Assembly: GCA_016870915.1 (NCBI GenBank)
Contig: VFZY01000037.1
Span: 1-39,237, forward strand
Direction: 5' to 3'
Source: Acidobacteriota bacterium
Lineage (GTDB): Bacteria > Acidobacteriota > Terriglobia > Bryobacterales > Bryobacteraceae
Length of the DNA: 39,237 nucleotides
The stretch's first letter is position 1; every line of letters starts with the position of its first letter. Below the pieces are notes generated by a model. That model ran no database searches. It was not told where the DNA came from and was given only the letters and a program-made list of their open reading frames with translations. The position numbers and the translations under genes are program-made. Shown here in pieces: positions 13,847-21,989 of this stretch.

Positions 13847-15400
13847 TCAGCCCTCCAGCAGCTTTCCGAACGCTCTGCGCCCGTCCTCGAACCGTCCCAG
13901 CGCCAGGGCCCGGTCCTGATCGCTTGAAAACTTGAAGGTCTTGCGGATGAGCCGCTGGCTGCGCGCGATCTCGTCCATGAAGCCGCCGATCGCCGCCGCC
14001 TTCCGGAATCCGGTGCCCGGCACGCGCACATACACCGGGCTGGTGTGGGCGAACGCCGTGTAGCCGGCGTAGGTCTTGGCGCCGCCGGAAACCCGAGCCG
14101 CGATCCAGCCGCCTTCCTCCACGTCGATCTCCTGCTCCAGCCGTGCCTGGCGGCCCTGGCGGGCGTGCTGCTCGGCCACCACCTCGCCGTCGCGCACGAT
14201 CTCCAGCTTGCCGAACGGAATGCGGGATGTCGCTTCCGCCGCCACGGCCACGCGGCCGGAGGTTTGCACCGTGGACCCGGCGCCTTTGCCGTTCACGGTG
14301 AAGCGTGTGATGAGGGGCCCGTTGGTGACAAAGGTGCGGCCGGCCCGGATGCCGGCGATCCAGGTGTCGTAGTTGAACTGGCCTTCCACCTGCACGTAGA
14401 CGCGATTGTGGTCGTAGATCCACCAATCGGTGCCGGTGGAGGCGGGAATGACCAGCCCGCAGTTGAGCAGGTTGTAGTAGCGGGCGTAGTCCGCGTCCAG
14501 ACCATCGGCCAGATTGTAGGCATTCATCAACCCAAGGCCCGCCGCCACCGGCGACTCCATGCCGCTGCCGTTGTGGCACCACACGGTGATGCCGCCCATC
14601 TTCTGCGCCTCGCCGCACAGCATCGACAACGTGGGGTAGTCGGGCGCCTTGCCGTCCTTGGACAGCAATCCCGTCGAGACCGGCTCCACGGCGCGCGGGA
14701 TGTTGAGGAACAGGCAGTGGCCATAGCCGAAGTCGCCAAAGGTGCGGTTGTTGCGCGCCTCTTCGCCCATGTCGACGATGGTGCCGTCGCGCGAGAACTG
14801 GGGCATCCGGCCGATGGGATAACGGTTGGTGATGTAGGGCGAATCGGACCGTACAAGATAGCTGATGACGCTCACATCCAGATCCTCGGCCGGCGGCACG
14901 GTGCGAAGGCGCTCATCGGGGTCCTCGTCGATGTGCAGGTGGTAGTGTGTGTGCGTATTGCCGGAATACCAGCCTGTCTGGCGGGGGTCCGCGATGCGCC
15001 CGATGTTGAGATCCACGTTGTGCGTGATGCCCGCGCCCACTTCGGTGAACTCCACGGTGTTCTCGTGCGCAATGCCGCGAACGGCTTCAATCCGGTAGCG
15101 CCCGGCGGGCACGGCGATCTCGTAGCTGCCCCTGGCGTAGAAGTAGTGCCGCTTGTCCGGCATGGTCTTGATGGAGCGCTCCGGCATGAACACCTGGCCG
15201 GTTTCGGTGAGCGTCACACGGATCTTGGCGGGAACCGGCTTGCCTGTGGCGGCCTCGCGGATGGCGCCGCGGATGATGCCCGGCGCGCTGGTATCGGGGC
15301 GCTGGCCGCGGGCTCCGGCGGGGGCAAGCAGCACGCCGCTGGAAAGAACTGGAATGCCCGCGAGGATCTCGCGGCGGGAGAGGTGTGGAATGTGGCCCAT
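13847..15400 (-). CDS. CehA/McbA-type PHP-domain metallohydrolase, Tat-exported
   Basis: 517-residue secreted protein. The N-terminus has a twin-arginine signal (LSRREILAGIPVLSSG, residues 6-21) with an alanine-rich cleavage region. Residues about 40-135 form a carboxypeptidase-regulatory-like beta domain (GAIREAATGKPVPAKIRVTL). The catalytic PHP-type part begins with GNTHTHYHLHIDED near residue 148, giving the HxH metal motif. Later elements such as VWCHNGSGMESP near 275 and STGTDWW near 317 add His and Asp ligands, as in CehA/McbA proteins, which hydrolyse phosphoesters or carbamate-like substrates. The true substrate cannot be named. It is divergent from the NIPSNAP gene, with only 35 bases between the start codons. 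Confidence 0.88.
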   Translation of the reverse strand: MGHIPHLSRREILAGIPVLSSGVLLAPAGARGQRPDTSAPGIIRGAIREAATGKPVPAKIRVTLTETGQVFMPERSIKTMPDKRHYFYARGSYEIAVPAGRYRIEAVRGIAHENTVEFTEVGAGITHNVDLNIGRIADPRQTGWYSGNTHTHYHLHIDEDPDERLRTVPPAEDLDVSVISYLVRSDSPYITNRYPIGRMPQFSRDGTIVDMGEEARNNRTFGDFGYGHCLFLNIPRAVEPVSTGLLSKDGKAPDYPTLSMLCGEAQKMGGITVWCHNGSGMESPVAAGLGLMNAYNLADGLDADYARYYNLLNCGLVIPASTGTDWWIYDHNRVYVQVEGQFNYDTWIAGIRAGRTFVTNGPLITRFTVNGKGAGSTVQTSGRVAVAAEATSRIPFGKLEIVRDGEVVAEQHARQGRQARLEQEIDVEEGGWIAARVSGGAKTYAGYTAFAHTSPVYVRVPGTGFRKAAAIGGFMDEIARSQRLIRKTFKFSSDQDRALALGRFEDGRRAFGKLLEG

Positions 15401-15435
15401 ATTCGCGCTAGCATGATACTTTATCTGAAGCCGCT

Positions 15436-15840
15436 ATGAAACGACTGCTTCTTTCCATCTTCGCGGGAGGTCTCTTCCTCATGTCCAGCATTGAAGCCAA
15501 CGCCCAGCAGCGTGTGTATGAGCTGCGCACGTACTACACGCATCCGGGCAAACTGGAGAATCTGCTGGCCCGCTTCCGCAACCACACCACCAGAATCTTC
15601 GAAAAGCACGGCATGATCAATGTCGGCTACTGGGTGCCGCAGGATGAGCCGGCCCGGAAGAACACTCTGATCTACGTGATCTCGCACAAGAGCCGCGACG
15701 CGGCCAAGCAGAGCTGGGATGCGTTCCGGAAAGACCCGGAATGGATCGCCGCCCGCGACGCATCCGAGAAGGACGGCAAAATCGTGGAGAAGGTGGAAGC
15801 CGTCTTCATGGACCCGGTGGACTTCTCGAAGCTGAAGTAG
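15436..15840 (+). CDS. NIPSNAP family protein, exported
   Basis: 134 residues. A Sec signal peptide covers about residues 1-24 (basic MKRLLLS, hydrophobic core, ANAQQ cleavage). The mature part is one NIPSNAP ferredoxin-like (dimeric alpha-beta barrel) domain: RVYELRTYYTHPGKLENLLARF, then FEKHGMINVGYWVPQDEP and LIYVISHKSRDAAKQSWDAFRKDPEW. The role is unknown; bacterial members are often single-domain secreted proteins. The prolyl oligopeptidase gene follows 69 bases downstream on the same strand, perhaps in the same transcript. Confidence 0.9.
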   Translation: MKRLLLSIFAGGLFLMSSIEANAQQRVYELRTYYTHPGKLENLLARFRNHTTRIFEKHGMINVGYWVPQDEPARKNTLIYVISHKSRDAAKQSWDAFRKDPEWIAARDASEKDGKIVEKVEAVFMDPVDFSKLK

Positions 15841-15909
15841 CTTTTCGGCTCACCGGCCGCTCAAATCAGCGCCGCGGGCCGGTCGACCACCGGTCAGGAG
15901 GACGTGACC

Positions 15910-18042
15910 ATGCCCTTCGCTCGTTTGTTGTCACTGCTTGGCACATTGGCCGTGACCACGCTTGCGGCTCCGCCCACCACCAAACGGACGGACCACGCTG
16001 ACACGCTTCACGGTGTCACGGTGGCGGATCCCTACCGTTGGCTCGAATCCGATTCGGCGGAAGCCGGGGCGTGGGTAAAGGAGCAGGCGGCCTACGCGCG
16101 GGCCCATCTTGACAAGCTGCCCGGCCGCGCGGCCATCGCTACGCGGGTCAAGGAGCTGGCCGAGGTTACCGCGGGAAGGGCCAGCTCTGGCGTTGGGTCG
16201 GTGGTTCGCACCGGCGGACAGACGTTTTTTCAGCAGCAGGATGCGGGCCAGAACCAGCCCGTCCTTTACGTCCAGACGGCCGGTGCTGCGCGCAGGGTTC
16301 TGATCGACCCGAACCAACGCTCGCCCGCCGGTATCACGTCGATCGGTTCCTGGTCGCCCAGCCCGGACGGAAAGTGGCTCGCGTATGGAACTTCGGTGGC
16401 TGGTTCCGATTGGCAGATCATCCGAGTCCGCGACACGGCGTCCGCGCGCGACCTTGACGACAAGATCGAATGGACCAAGTTTGCGGCCCTGGCATGGACT
16501 CCGGATAGCCGTGGGTTCTACTACTCGCGCTTTCCGGAAGTTGCGGCAGACCGGTTGCTGACCGCGGCGAACGATTTCCAGAAGGTTTACCACCACAGGC
16601 TCGAAACACCGCAATCGCGGGATGAACTCATATTCGAGAGGCCCGATCAGAAGGAGTGGGCATTCTCAGCGCTCCCCATGCAGCAGGGTCACACGCTGAT
16701 CCTGATCTTCTGGGGCACCCGCCGCCAACACCGGATTTCGTGGCTGGACCCGGCTGCGCCCGGAAAGACGTTTGACCTGGTGAGTGAGTTCGAAGCGGAG
16801 TTCTCTCCCATCGGCCATCTCGGGACCGTGGTCTATTTCAAGACCTCCTACAAGGCGCCCCACGGGCGGGTGATCGCCGTCGATCTCAAAGCCCCGGCCC
16901 GCGATCAATGGCGAGAGATTGTGCCGGAATCGAAGGACACGCTGCAGCGCGCCCTTGTGCTGGGAAATCGTGTGCTGTGCCAGTACATGCGCGATGTGAA
17001 GAGCGTGCTTTCCGTCTGGCCGTTGAGTGGCGGTGCAAAGCCCGATCATGAGGTCTCGATCAACGACATCGTGAGCGCGGGCTGGGGACGGGAAAGATTC
17101 ATGCCATCGCCAGTGGCCGCCGATGCCGGCCAGGCGTTCTACTATACGGCCGGATTCACGCGTCCGCCGTCGTTGTTCTCCTACGATCTCAAGGAGCGAA
17201 AGAGCGCGCCGCTGATGGATTCGAAGCTGCCCTTCGATCCGGCGGGATTCGAAACCCGGCAGGTCTTCTACAACTCCAAGGACGGCACCCGCGTTCCGAT
17301 GTTCCTTGTGATGCGAAAAGGACTGCAGCCGGATGGCAACACACCGACGCTGCTGTACGGATACGGAGGGTTCAACCTTCCGTCGCTTCCCACCTACAGC
17401 CCGCGAAATCTTGCCTGGGTGGAAGGCGGGGGAATCTATGCGGTTGCCAACCTGCGCGGCGGTAACGAGTACGGCGTGGCGTGGCACCGCGCCGGCGCGC
17501 TCGACAAAAAACAAAACGTTTTCGACGACTTCATCGCCGCGGCCGAATGGCTGATCGCGAATCGCTACACCACCTCCAAGCGTCTGGCGATCCTGGGAGT
17601 CTCGAATGGGGGATTGCTGGTGGGCGCCTGTCTCAACCAGCGGCCCGATCTGTTCGGTGCGGCGATTCCAGCCGTGGGCGTGATGGACATGCTCCGCTTC
17701 CACAAGTTCACGGTGGGGGCCGGTTGGACGTCGGACTACGGATCGCCGGACAACCCGAGAGACTTCGCGGTGCTGATGAAGTACTCGCCGCTGCACAACA
17801 TCAAGGTTGGGACGAAGTATCCTCCCACTCTGATCATGACCGCGGACCACGATGACCGTGTGGTCCCGCTCCACAGCTTCAAGTACGGCGCCACGATGCA
17901 ATACGCCCAGGAGGGTCCGGCGCCCATCCTGCTGCGAATCGAAACGGACGCCGGGCACGGAGGCGGGAAGCCGGTTTCGAAGACCGTGGAAGAGGCAGCC
18001 GACGTGATCGCATTTCTGCGCCAATCGTTGGGCGTGCAGTAG
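15910..18042 (+). CDS. Prolyl oligopeptidase family serine peptidase (S9A), exported
   Basis: 710-residue peptidase that cuts after proline in short peptides. A signal peptide covers about residues 1-20. The N-terminal cap motif VADPYRWLE near 42-50 precedes a seven-bladed propeller region, and the C-terminal alpha/beta hydrolase carries the triad: Ser in GVSNGG near residue 564, Asp in DHDDRV near 647 and His in DAGHGGG near 682. These positions match the classical S9A enzymes well. The ATG at 15910 is chosen because AGGAGG (15896-15901) lies 8 bases before it; a GTG six bases upstream would leave only 2 bases. Likely periplasmic and involved in peptide use. Confidence 0.95.
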   Translation: MPFARLLSLLGTLAVTTLAAPPTTKRTDHADTLHGVTVADPYRWLESDSAEAGAWVKEQAAYARAHLDKLPGRAAIATRVKELAEVTAGRASSGVGSVVRTGGQTFFQQQDAGQNQPVLYVQTAGAARRVLIDPNQRSPAGITSIGSWSPSPDGKWLAYGTSVAGSDWQIIRVRDTASARDLDDKIEWTKFAALAWTPDSRGFYYSRFPEVAADRLLTAANDFQKVYHHRLETPQSRDELIFERPDQKEWAFSALPMQQGHTLILIFWGTRRQHRISWLDPAAPGKTFDLVSEFEAEFSPIGHLGTVVYFKTSYKAPHGRVIAVDLKAPARDQWREIVPESKDTLQRALVLGNRVLCQYMRDVKSVLSVWPLSGGAKPDHEVSINDIVSAGWGRERFMPSPVAADAGQAFYYTAGFTRPPSLFSYDLKERKSAPLMDSKLPFDPAGFETRQVFYNSKDGTRVPMFLVMRKGLQPDGNTPTLLYGYGGFNLPSLPTYSPRNLAWVEGGGIYAVANLRGGNEYGVAWHRAGALDKKQNVFDDFIAAAEWLIANRYTTSKRLAILGVSNGGLLVGACLNQRPDLFGAAIPAVGVMDMLRFHKFTVGAGWTSDYGSPDNPRDFAVLMKYSPLHNIKVGTKYPPTLIMTADHDDRVVPLHSFKYGATMQYAQEGPAPILLRIETDAGHGGGKPVSKTVEEAADVIAFLRQSLGVQ

Positions 18043-18051
18043 GGCCCCCCC

Positions 18052-18117
18052 GAGGTTCAATCGAGGATCAATCGAAGATCAATCGAAGCTCAATCGAGGT
18101 TCAGTTGAGGCTCAATC
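18052..18117 (+). repeat. Six tandem 11-base repeats at a convergent gene junction
   Basis: Units of the form GAGGNTCAATC run head to tail at 18052, 18063, 18074, 18085, 18096 and 18107, with GAAG variants in two units and CAGTT in one; a decayed seventh unit begins at 18118. The array fills nearly all of the 69-base gap between the stop codons of the prolyl oligopeptidase and the VWA gene. Its last units encode the final Leu-Asp-stop of the latter (GATTGA on the minus strand). No hairpin terminator is seen here. Confidence 0.9.
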
Positions 18118-18909
18118 GAGCTGTAGGAACGATGCCGCCAGCTTTTCCGGCCGGCGGATCTCGATCTTTGCCCTGTCGCTCAGCCCCAGGTTGCCCTGAA
18201 TGGACACCTGGTAGCTGGATCGCAGAACTTCAAAGACTCGCGGCATCGGGTCCTTCATGGACTTCGACATCTCGCGCAGGCTGAACGACGCGCCACCCGT
18301 CTGCCGCGCCAGCAGTTCAAACAGGGACCTTCCGAAGCCCGCCACGTACACCGGGTAGATGGAAACCTGATTGCGGCGGGCCAGCCTCAGCACGTCCTTC
18401 TCCGGCACGCGGCTGGGGCCGTCGATACCCGCGGTGACCAGCAGGATCACCCGCCGGAAGCTGCTGCCTTCAAACCCGCCCTCAAGCGTCGCGTACAGCG
18501 CGTCGAGCAGGTGCGGGCTGTTGCCATACTTCACCGAACCAACCGAACGCTTCAGAATGTCCTTGCTGGAGGTGAACTCCTGGATCATGTCGGCCGAGGA
18601 GTGAAAGGAGACCACGGCCATCTGGTCCTTCTCCTGAAGCTGTTCGATGGCGCCGAACGCCACCGGCTGCACCATGCCGCCCACCAGGCTGGTGTCGAGC
18701 ATCAGCATCACGTCCATCAGGCCGCTGGGCCTGAACTCCGCCTCTTCCACAGCCCGCACCTGGCCGCCGTCGGTGATCACGAAGTCGGCGGCCTTGAGAT
18801 CCGTCACCGGCTTGCCCGTCTTTTGCTCGACCACGGTGACGATCAGCTTTGTCGCCCCCGGGGCCGCCGCGGGCGCCAGGCAGAACAGGGCCAACAGCGC
18901 GGTCCGCAT
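18112..18909 (-). CDS. VWA-domain protein of the acidobacterial VWFA-related type, exported
   Basis: 265 residues. A Sec signal peptide covers about residues 1-19. A short beta domain (LIVTVVEQKTGKPVTDLKAADFVITDGG) typical of the acidobacterial VWFA-related family (TIGR03436) precedes the VWA fold. The MIDAS start DTSLVGG near residue 72 keeps Asp and the first Ser but has Val in place of the second Ser of DxSxS, so metal binding may be weakened. The later VWA pattern is normal (VILLVTAGIDGPSR near 155). It begins 5 bases after the efflux-adaptor stop, so both are co-transcribed. The C-terminal codons come from a repeat array. Such proteins are thought to be surface or periplasmic binding proteins. 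Confidence 0.88.
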   Translation of the reverse strand: MRTALLALFCLAPAAAPGATKLIVTVVEQKTGKPVTDLKAADFVITDGGQVRAVEEAEFRPSGLMDVMLMLDTSLVGGMVQPVAFGAIEQLQEKDQMAVVSFHSSADMIQEFTSSKDILKRSVGSVKYGNSPHLLDALYATLEGGFEGSSFRRVILLVTAGIDGPSRVPEKDVLRLARRNQVSIYPVYVAGFGRSLFELLARQTGGASFSLREMSKSMKDPMPRVFEVLRSSYQVSIQGNLGLSDRAKIEIRRPEKLAASFLQLD

Positions 18910-18914
18910 CGCGG

Positions 18915-20171
18915 TTACTCCGCTTTCGCCTTCCCGCCCTTCGCCGGAGCTTCCTCACCCGTGGCGACACGCACCTTGACGCCGGTGTCCAGCCGGGGCA
19001 GACTGCTCACGGCGATCGTCTCGCCCTCCTCCAGCCCTTCCAGAACCTCCACGTCGGCATCGAAACGGTCGCCCAGCTTCAGATCGCGTGATTCGATCTT
19101 GTCCTCTTTCACCACAAACGCCTTGTTCGAGCCCAGCACATAGAGCACGCCGCGGAAGGGTATGGTGCGGATCACCTCATTCTTCTCCGTGGGAATGTGG
19201 GCGCGGGCATACGAGCCGGGTTTGAGTTCGCCCTTGGGGTTGTTGATCAGCGCTTCCACAATGAAGGTACGCTTCTGTTGATCCACGGTGGGAGAGATGC
19301 GCCAGATCTTGCCCTGGAACTTCCGGTCCGCGAAAGCCTCAATGGACACGTCAGCAATCTGGCCCACCCGCACCCAGGGCGACATCCGCTCCGGAACTTC
19401 CATGCGGAACCGGACGGGATCCGTCTTCACCAGGGTGAACAGAGGCGCGTTCGGGCGAACGTACTGGCCAATAGCGACCTGCCGCTCCTTCACATAGGCG
19501 TTGAACGGCGCCCGCACCGTGGTGTCGCGCAGCTTCTTGCGCTGCAGGTCCACCACGGCCTTGAAGCGTTCCACTTCCTGGATCAGGTTCCGTGTCTGGT
19601 TGAGCGTGGCGTCGTAGGCGGCCTGAAGCGCCTGAAAGCGCGTCTGCGCCTGATCCATATCGGCCTGCGAGCCGATGCCGGAATCGCGCAGTTCCCGCAC
19701 GCGTTTGAAGCGCTGCTCGGCATCAAGCGCCTCCGCCTGGGCGCGCCGCACCTCCGGCGTCTCCTTGATGTCCCGCACGCGATCCTTCTCGTTCTTCAGC
19801 CCAAGCCGCTCCAGCGATTGCCGCATCTGCGCCTCATTCTGCGCCAGCAGGTACCGCTGCTCCTCGTCGGAAACGTGGGCCACTACCTGGCCCTCTTTCA
19901 CCATGTCGCCCAGGTCCGCTTTAACGTCATCCACACGGCCCTCGATTTCAGCGCTGATAATGGCCTCGTCATAGGGAAACAGCGTGCCCACGGAGTCCAC
20001 CGACCGCTGCACCTGCCGCGTTGTCACAGGGGCTACGCGGACCGCGATGGGGCCTGAATCGGCCTGCTTGGCCTGCACCGGAGGCTGTTTGTTGCAACCC
20101 GCCAGGGCGAGCGCCAGAAGGCACGTGGCGAGCGCCAGAGGGCACGTGGCGAGCGAAATCGTCTTGTTCAT
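18915..20171 (-). CDS. RND-type efflux periplasmic adaptor (MFP) lipoprotein
   Basis: 418 residues. A lipoprotein signal ends in LALAGC with the lipidated Cys near residue 25. The membrane-fusion layout follows: barrel-sandwich half-motif GRVDDVKADLGDMVKEGQVVAHV near 85-107, a long alpha-helical hairpin near 110-220, the second lipoyl half TTVRAPFNAYVKERQVAIGQYV near 225-246, then beta-barrel and membrane-proximal domains. The C-terminal tail is low-complexity (EEAPAKGGKAKAE). No RND pump or TolC gene is adjacent; the downstream partner is the VWA gene 5 bases away. The signal peptide contains a 7-codon tandem duplication that adds two cysteines to its hydrophobic core. AGG lies 8 bases before the ATG. 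Confidence 0.92.
   Translation of the reverse strand: MNKTISLATCPLALATCLLALALAGCNKQPPVQAKQADSGPIAVRVAPVTTRQVQRSVDSVGTLFPYDEAIISAEIEGRVDDVKADLGDMVKEGQVVAHVSDEEQRYLLAQNEAQMRQSLERLGLKNEKDRVRDIKETPEVRRAQAEALDAEQRFKRVRELRDSGIGSQADMDQAQTRFQALQAAYDATLNQTRNLIQEVERFKAVVDLQRKKLRDTTVRAPFNAYVKERQVAIGQYVRPNAPLFTLVKTDPVRFRMEVPERMSPWVRVGQIADVSIEAFADRKFQGKIWRISPTVDQQKRTFIVEALINNPKGELKPGSYARAHIPTEKNEVIRTIPFRGVLYVLGSNKAFVVKEDKIESRDLKLGDRFDADVEVLEGLEEGETIAVSSLPRLDTGVKVRVATGEEAPAKGGKAKAE
20107..20148 (-). repeat. Two 21-base tandem copies inside the adaptor signal peptide
   Basis: 20107-20127 and 20128-20148 are identical except for one base; a partial third copy follows to about 20155. Being 21 bases long, the repeat keeps the frame and encodes LATCPLA then LATCLLA in the hydrophobic core of the lipoprotein signal. 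The near identity suggests a recent slippage or duplication event. Confidence 0.9.
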
Positions 20172-20183
20172 CTAAAGTACCTG

Positions 20184-20211
20184 GTTGTATCTCAAACAGT
20201 TGTATCGCAAA
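20184..20211. promoter_or_regulatory. Paired 13-base direct repeats, candidate operator
   Basis: GTTGTATCTCAAA (20184-20196) and GTTGTATCGCAAA (20199-20211) differ at one base and start 15 bases apart, just upstream of the adaptor start codon (20171, minus strand) in the 142-base gap shared with the divergent D-aminoacylase-type gene. On the minus strand they read TTTGNGATACAAC. Such spaced direct repeats often mark a regulator binding site. The regulator is unknown. Confidence 0.4.
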
Positions 20212-20288
20212 ACCCGGCCTCCAGCGCGCCAAACGGGCGGCATCCCCGAATCGTGCATCCCCCATCGAACGGCCGGCCGCCCCCGCGG

Positions 20289-20300
20289 CTGATAAAATGG
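20289..20300 (+). promoter_or_regulatory. -10-like element CTGATAAAATGG, shared with the dxr upstream region
   Basis: The same 12-base string is found at 3096-3107 upstream of dxr. In both cases it lies 13-20 bases before the start codon and contains GATAAAAT, close to a bacterial -10 box. Here it would give a very short leader for the gene at 20314. No convincing -35 box accompanies either copy. Confidence 0.35.
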
Positions 20301-20313
20301 GGACCCGAGAAAA

Positions 20314-21978
20314 ATGACGACCACAGCCTCCCTTGCGTTACTCCTGCTGGCCGCCGCACCCATGGCCGTGGCCCAGGACTTCGACCTGCTCATCACCGGC
20401 GGCCGCATCGTGGACGGCACGGGCAATCCATCGTACCTGGGCGACGTCGGCGTCCGCGACGGCAAAATCACCGCCATCGGCCGCCTGGCGGGCCGGTCCG
20501 CGCGCCGCACGGTCAACGCCCAAAGCCTTATTGTCGCACCTGGGTTCATCGATATCCACAATCACTCCGACTTCACCATCCTCACCGACGGCGACGCTCA
20601 GAGCATGGTGCGCCAGGGCGTCACTTCCATGATCTTCGGCGAAGGCGGTTCCGCGGCGCCTTCGGGCGGAAAACAGCAGGCCGACCCCACCGGAAGCGCC
20701 GAAAGCAGCAGCTTCGCGGACCTGGCAAGCTACTTCGCGGCCGTGCTGAAATCGGGCGTCGCCACCAACATCGGCACCTACGTCGGATCGAGCCAGGTGT
20801 GGACCTACGTTCGCGGTCCCAAAGCCGGACCCCCAACGGCCGGGGAACTGGCCGGCATGCGGAATCAGGTGCGGCTGGCCATGGAGCAGGGCGCACTGGG
20901 CGTGGCCAGTTCGTTGAGCGGACCGCCCGGAGCCTGGATCGATACCGACAGTCTGGTGGCCATGTGTGAGGAGGCGGCCAGGTACGGCGGCATCTATTCC
21001 ACACACATGCGCACCGAAGGGCAGGGCGTGTTCGAATCCGTGGCCGAAGCCATCGAGATCGGGCGCCGCGCCAAACTGCCCGTGGACATCATCCATCTCA
21101 AGATCGCCGAGCATAAGATGTGGGGCCAGATGCCGGAACTGGTGGCATCCATCGCCGCCGCGCGCGCCCGGGGCGTGGAGGTAGAAGCCAACATTTACCC
21201 CTACCGCGCGGGCCAGAACAACCTCTCTTCCATCGTGCCCCCGTGGGCGCATGAGGGTGGAGCGAAGGCGCTGATTGCGCGCCTGAACGACCCGGCGCTG
21301 CGTCCTCGCATCGAACGCGAGATCGAAAACGGCATCCCCGGTTCGAACTGGTACAACCACTACACGGCCACCGGAAGCTGGGAAGGCATGCTGCTGGTCT
21401 CGCTGCGCAACCCGAAGCACAAGCGGTTTGAGGGGAAGCGCATGAATGAGGTGATCCGGACCATCGGCGGCAAGCCGCTCGATGTGCTGTTCGAACTTCT
21501 GCGCGAAAACGGCGCGTCGGTGCCCACCGTCTTCTTCCATCACTCGGAAGAGGACATGCGGTACGCGATGAAGCAGCCGTTTGTGTCCATCGGTTCCGAT
21601 GGATCGGCCGTCAAGACGGAGGGTCCGCTGGCGCGCGGGAACCCGCATCCGCGCTGGTATGGCACCTTCCCGCGATTGCTGGGCCGGTACGTCCGCGAGG
21701 ACAAAGTGATCTCCATGGAAGAGGCCGTCCGGAAGATGACGTCGGCGAACGCGGCCAAGATCCGTATCTACGATCGCGGTCTGCTGCGGCCCGGCCTGGC
21801 GGCGGACATCACGGTGTTCAACCCCGCCACCATCATCGATCATTCAACGTACGACAAGCCCCACCAGTATTCCACCGGCGTGGAGTACCTGGCGGTGAAC
21901 GGCAAACTGGTGCTGGACGGCGGAAAGCACACCGGCGCGCGGCCGGGGGGTATCCTGTATGGGCAGGGCAAGCGATAG
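20314..21978 (+). CDS. D-aminoacylase / N-acyl-D-amino-acid deacylase-type amidohydrolase, exported
   Basis: 554-residue metal-dependent hydrolase of the amidohydrolase superfamily. A signal peptide covers about residues 1-20. The composite beta-sandwich begins LLITGGRIVDGTGNP near 25. The metal motif GFIDIHNHSD is near residues 80-88. Further elements are STHMRTEGQG near 230, VDIIHLKIAEHKMWG near 258-272 and the catalytic-Asp region IGSDGSAV near 428. ADITVFNPATI near the C-terminus returns to the beta-sandwich. Family members remove acyl groups from D-amino acids, but many exported acidobacterial homologues act on unknown amides or dipeptides. It is followed 11 bases later by another amidohydrolase on the same strand, which suggests a joint role. 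Confidence 0.9.
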   Translation: MTTTASLALLLLAAAPMAVAQDFDLLITGGRIVDGTGNPSYLGDVGVRDGKITAIGRLAGRSARRTVNAQSLIVAPGFIDIHNHSDFTILTDGDAQSMVRQGVTSMIFGEGGSAAPSGGKQQADPTGSAESSSFADLASYFAAVLKSGVATNIGTYVGSSQVWTYVRGPKAGPPTAGELAGMRNQVRLAMEQGALGVASSLSGPPGAWIDTDSLVAMCEEAARYGGIYSTHMRTEGQGVFESVAEAIEIGRRAKLPVDIIHLKIAEHKMWGQMPELVASIAAARARGVEVEANIYPYRAGQNNLSSIVPPWAHEGGAKALIARLNDPALRPRIEREIENGIPGSNWYNHYTATGSWEGMLLVSLRNPKHKRFEGKRMNEVIRTIGGKPLDVLFELLRENGASVPTVFFHHSEEDMRYAMKQPFVSIGSDGSAVKTEGPLARGNPHPRWYGTFPRLLGRYVREDKVISMEEAVRKMTSANAAKIRIYDRGLLRPGLAADITVFNPATIIDHSTYDKPHQYSTGVEYLAVNGKLVLDGGKHTGARPGGILYGQGKR

Positions 21979-21989
21979 GGAGGGCAACA

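Noticed and set aside
18052-18128. CRISPR-like array
   Set aside because: The units are 11 bases, directly head to tail with no spacers, so it is a simple tandem repeat.
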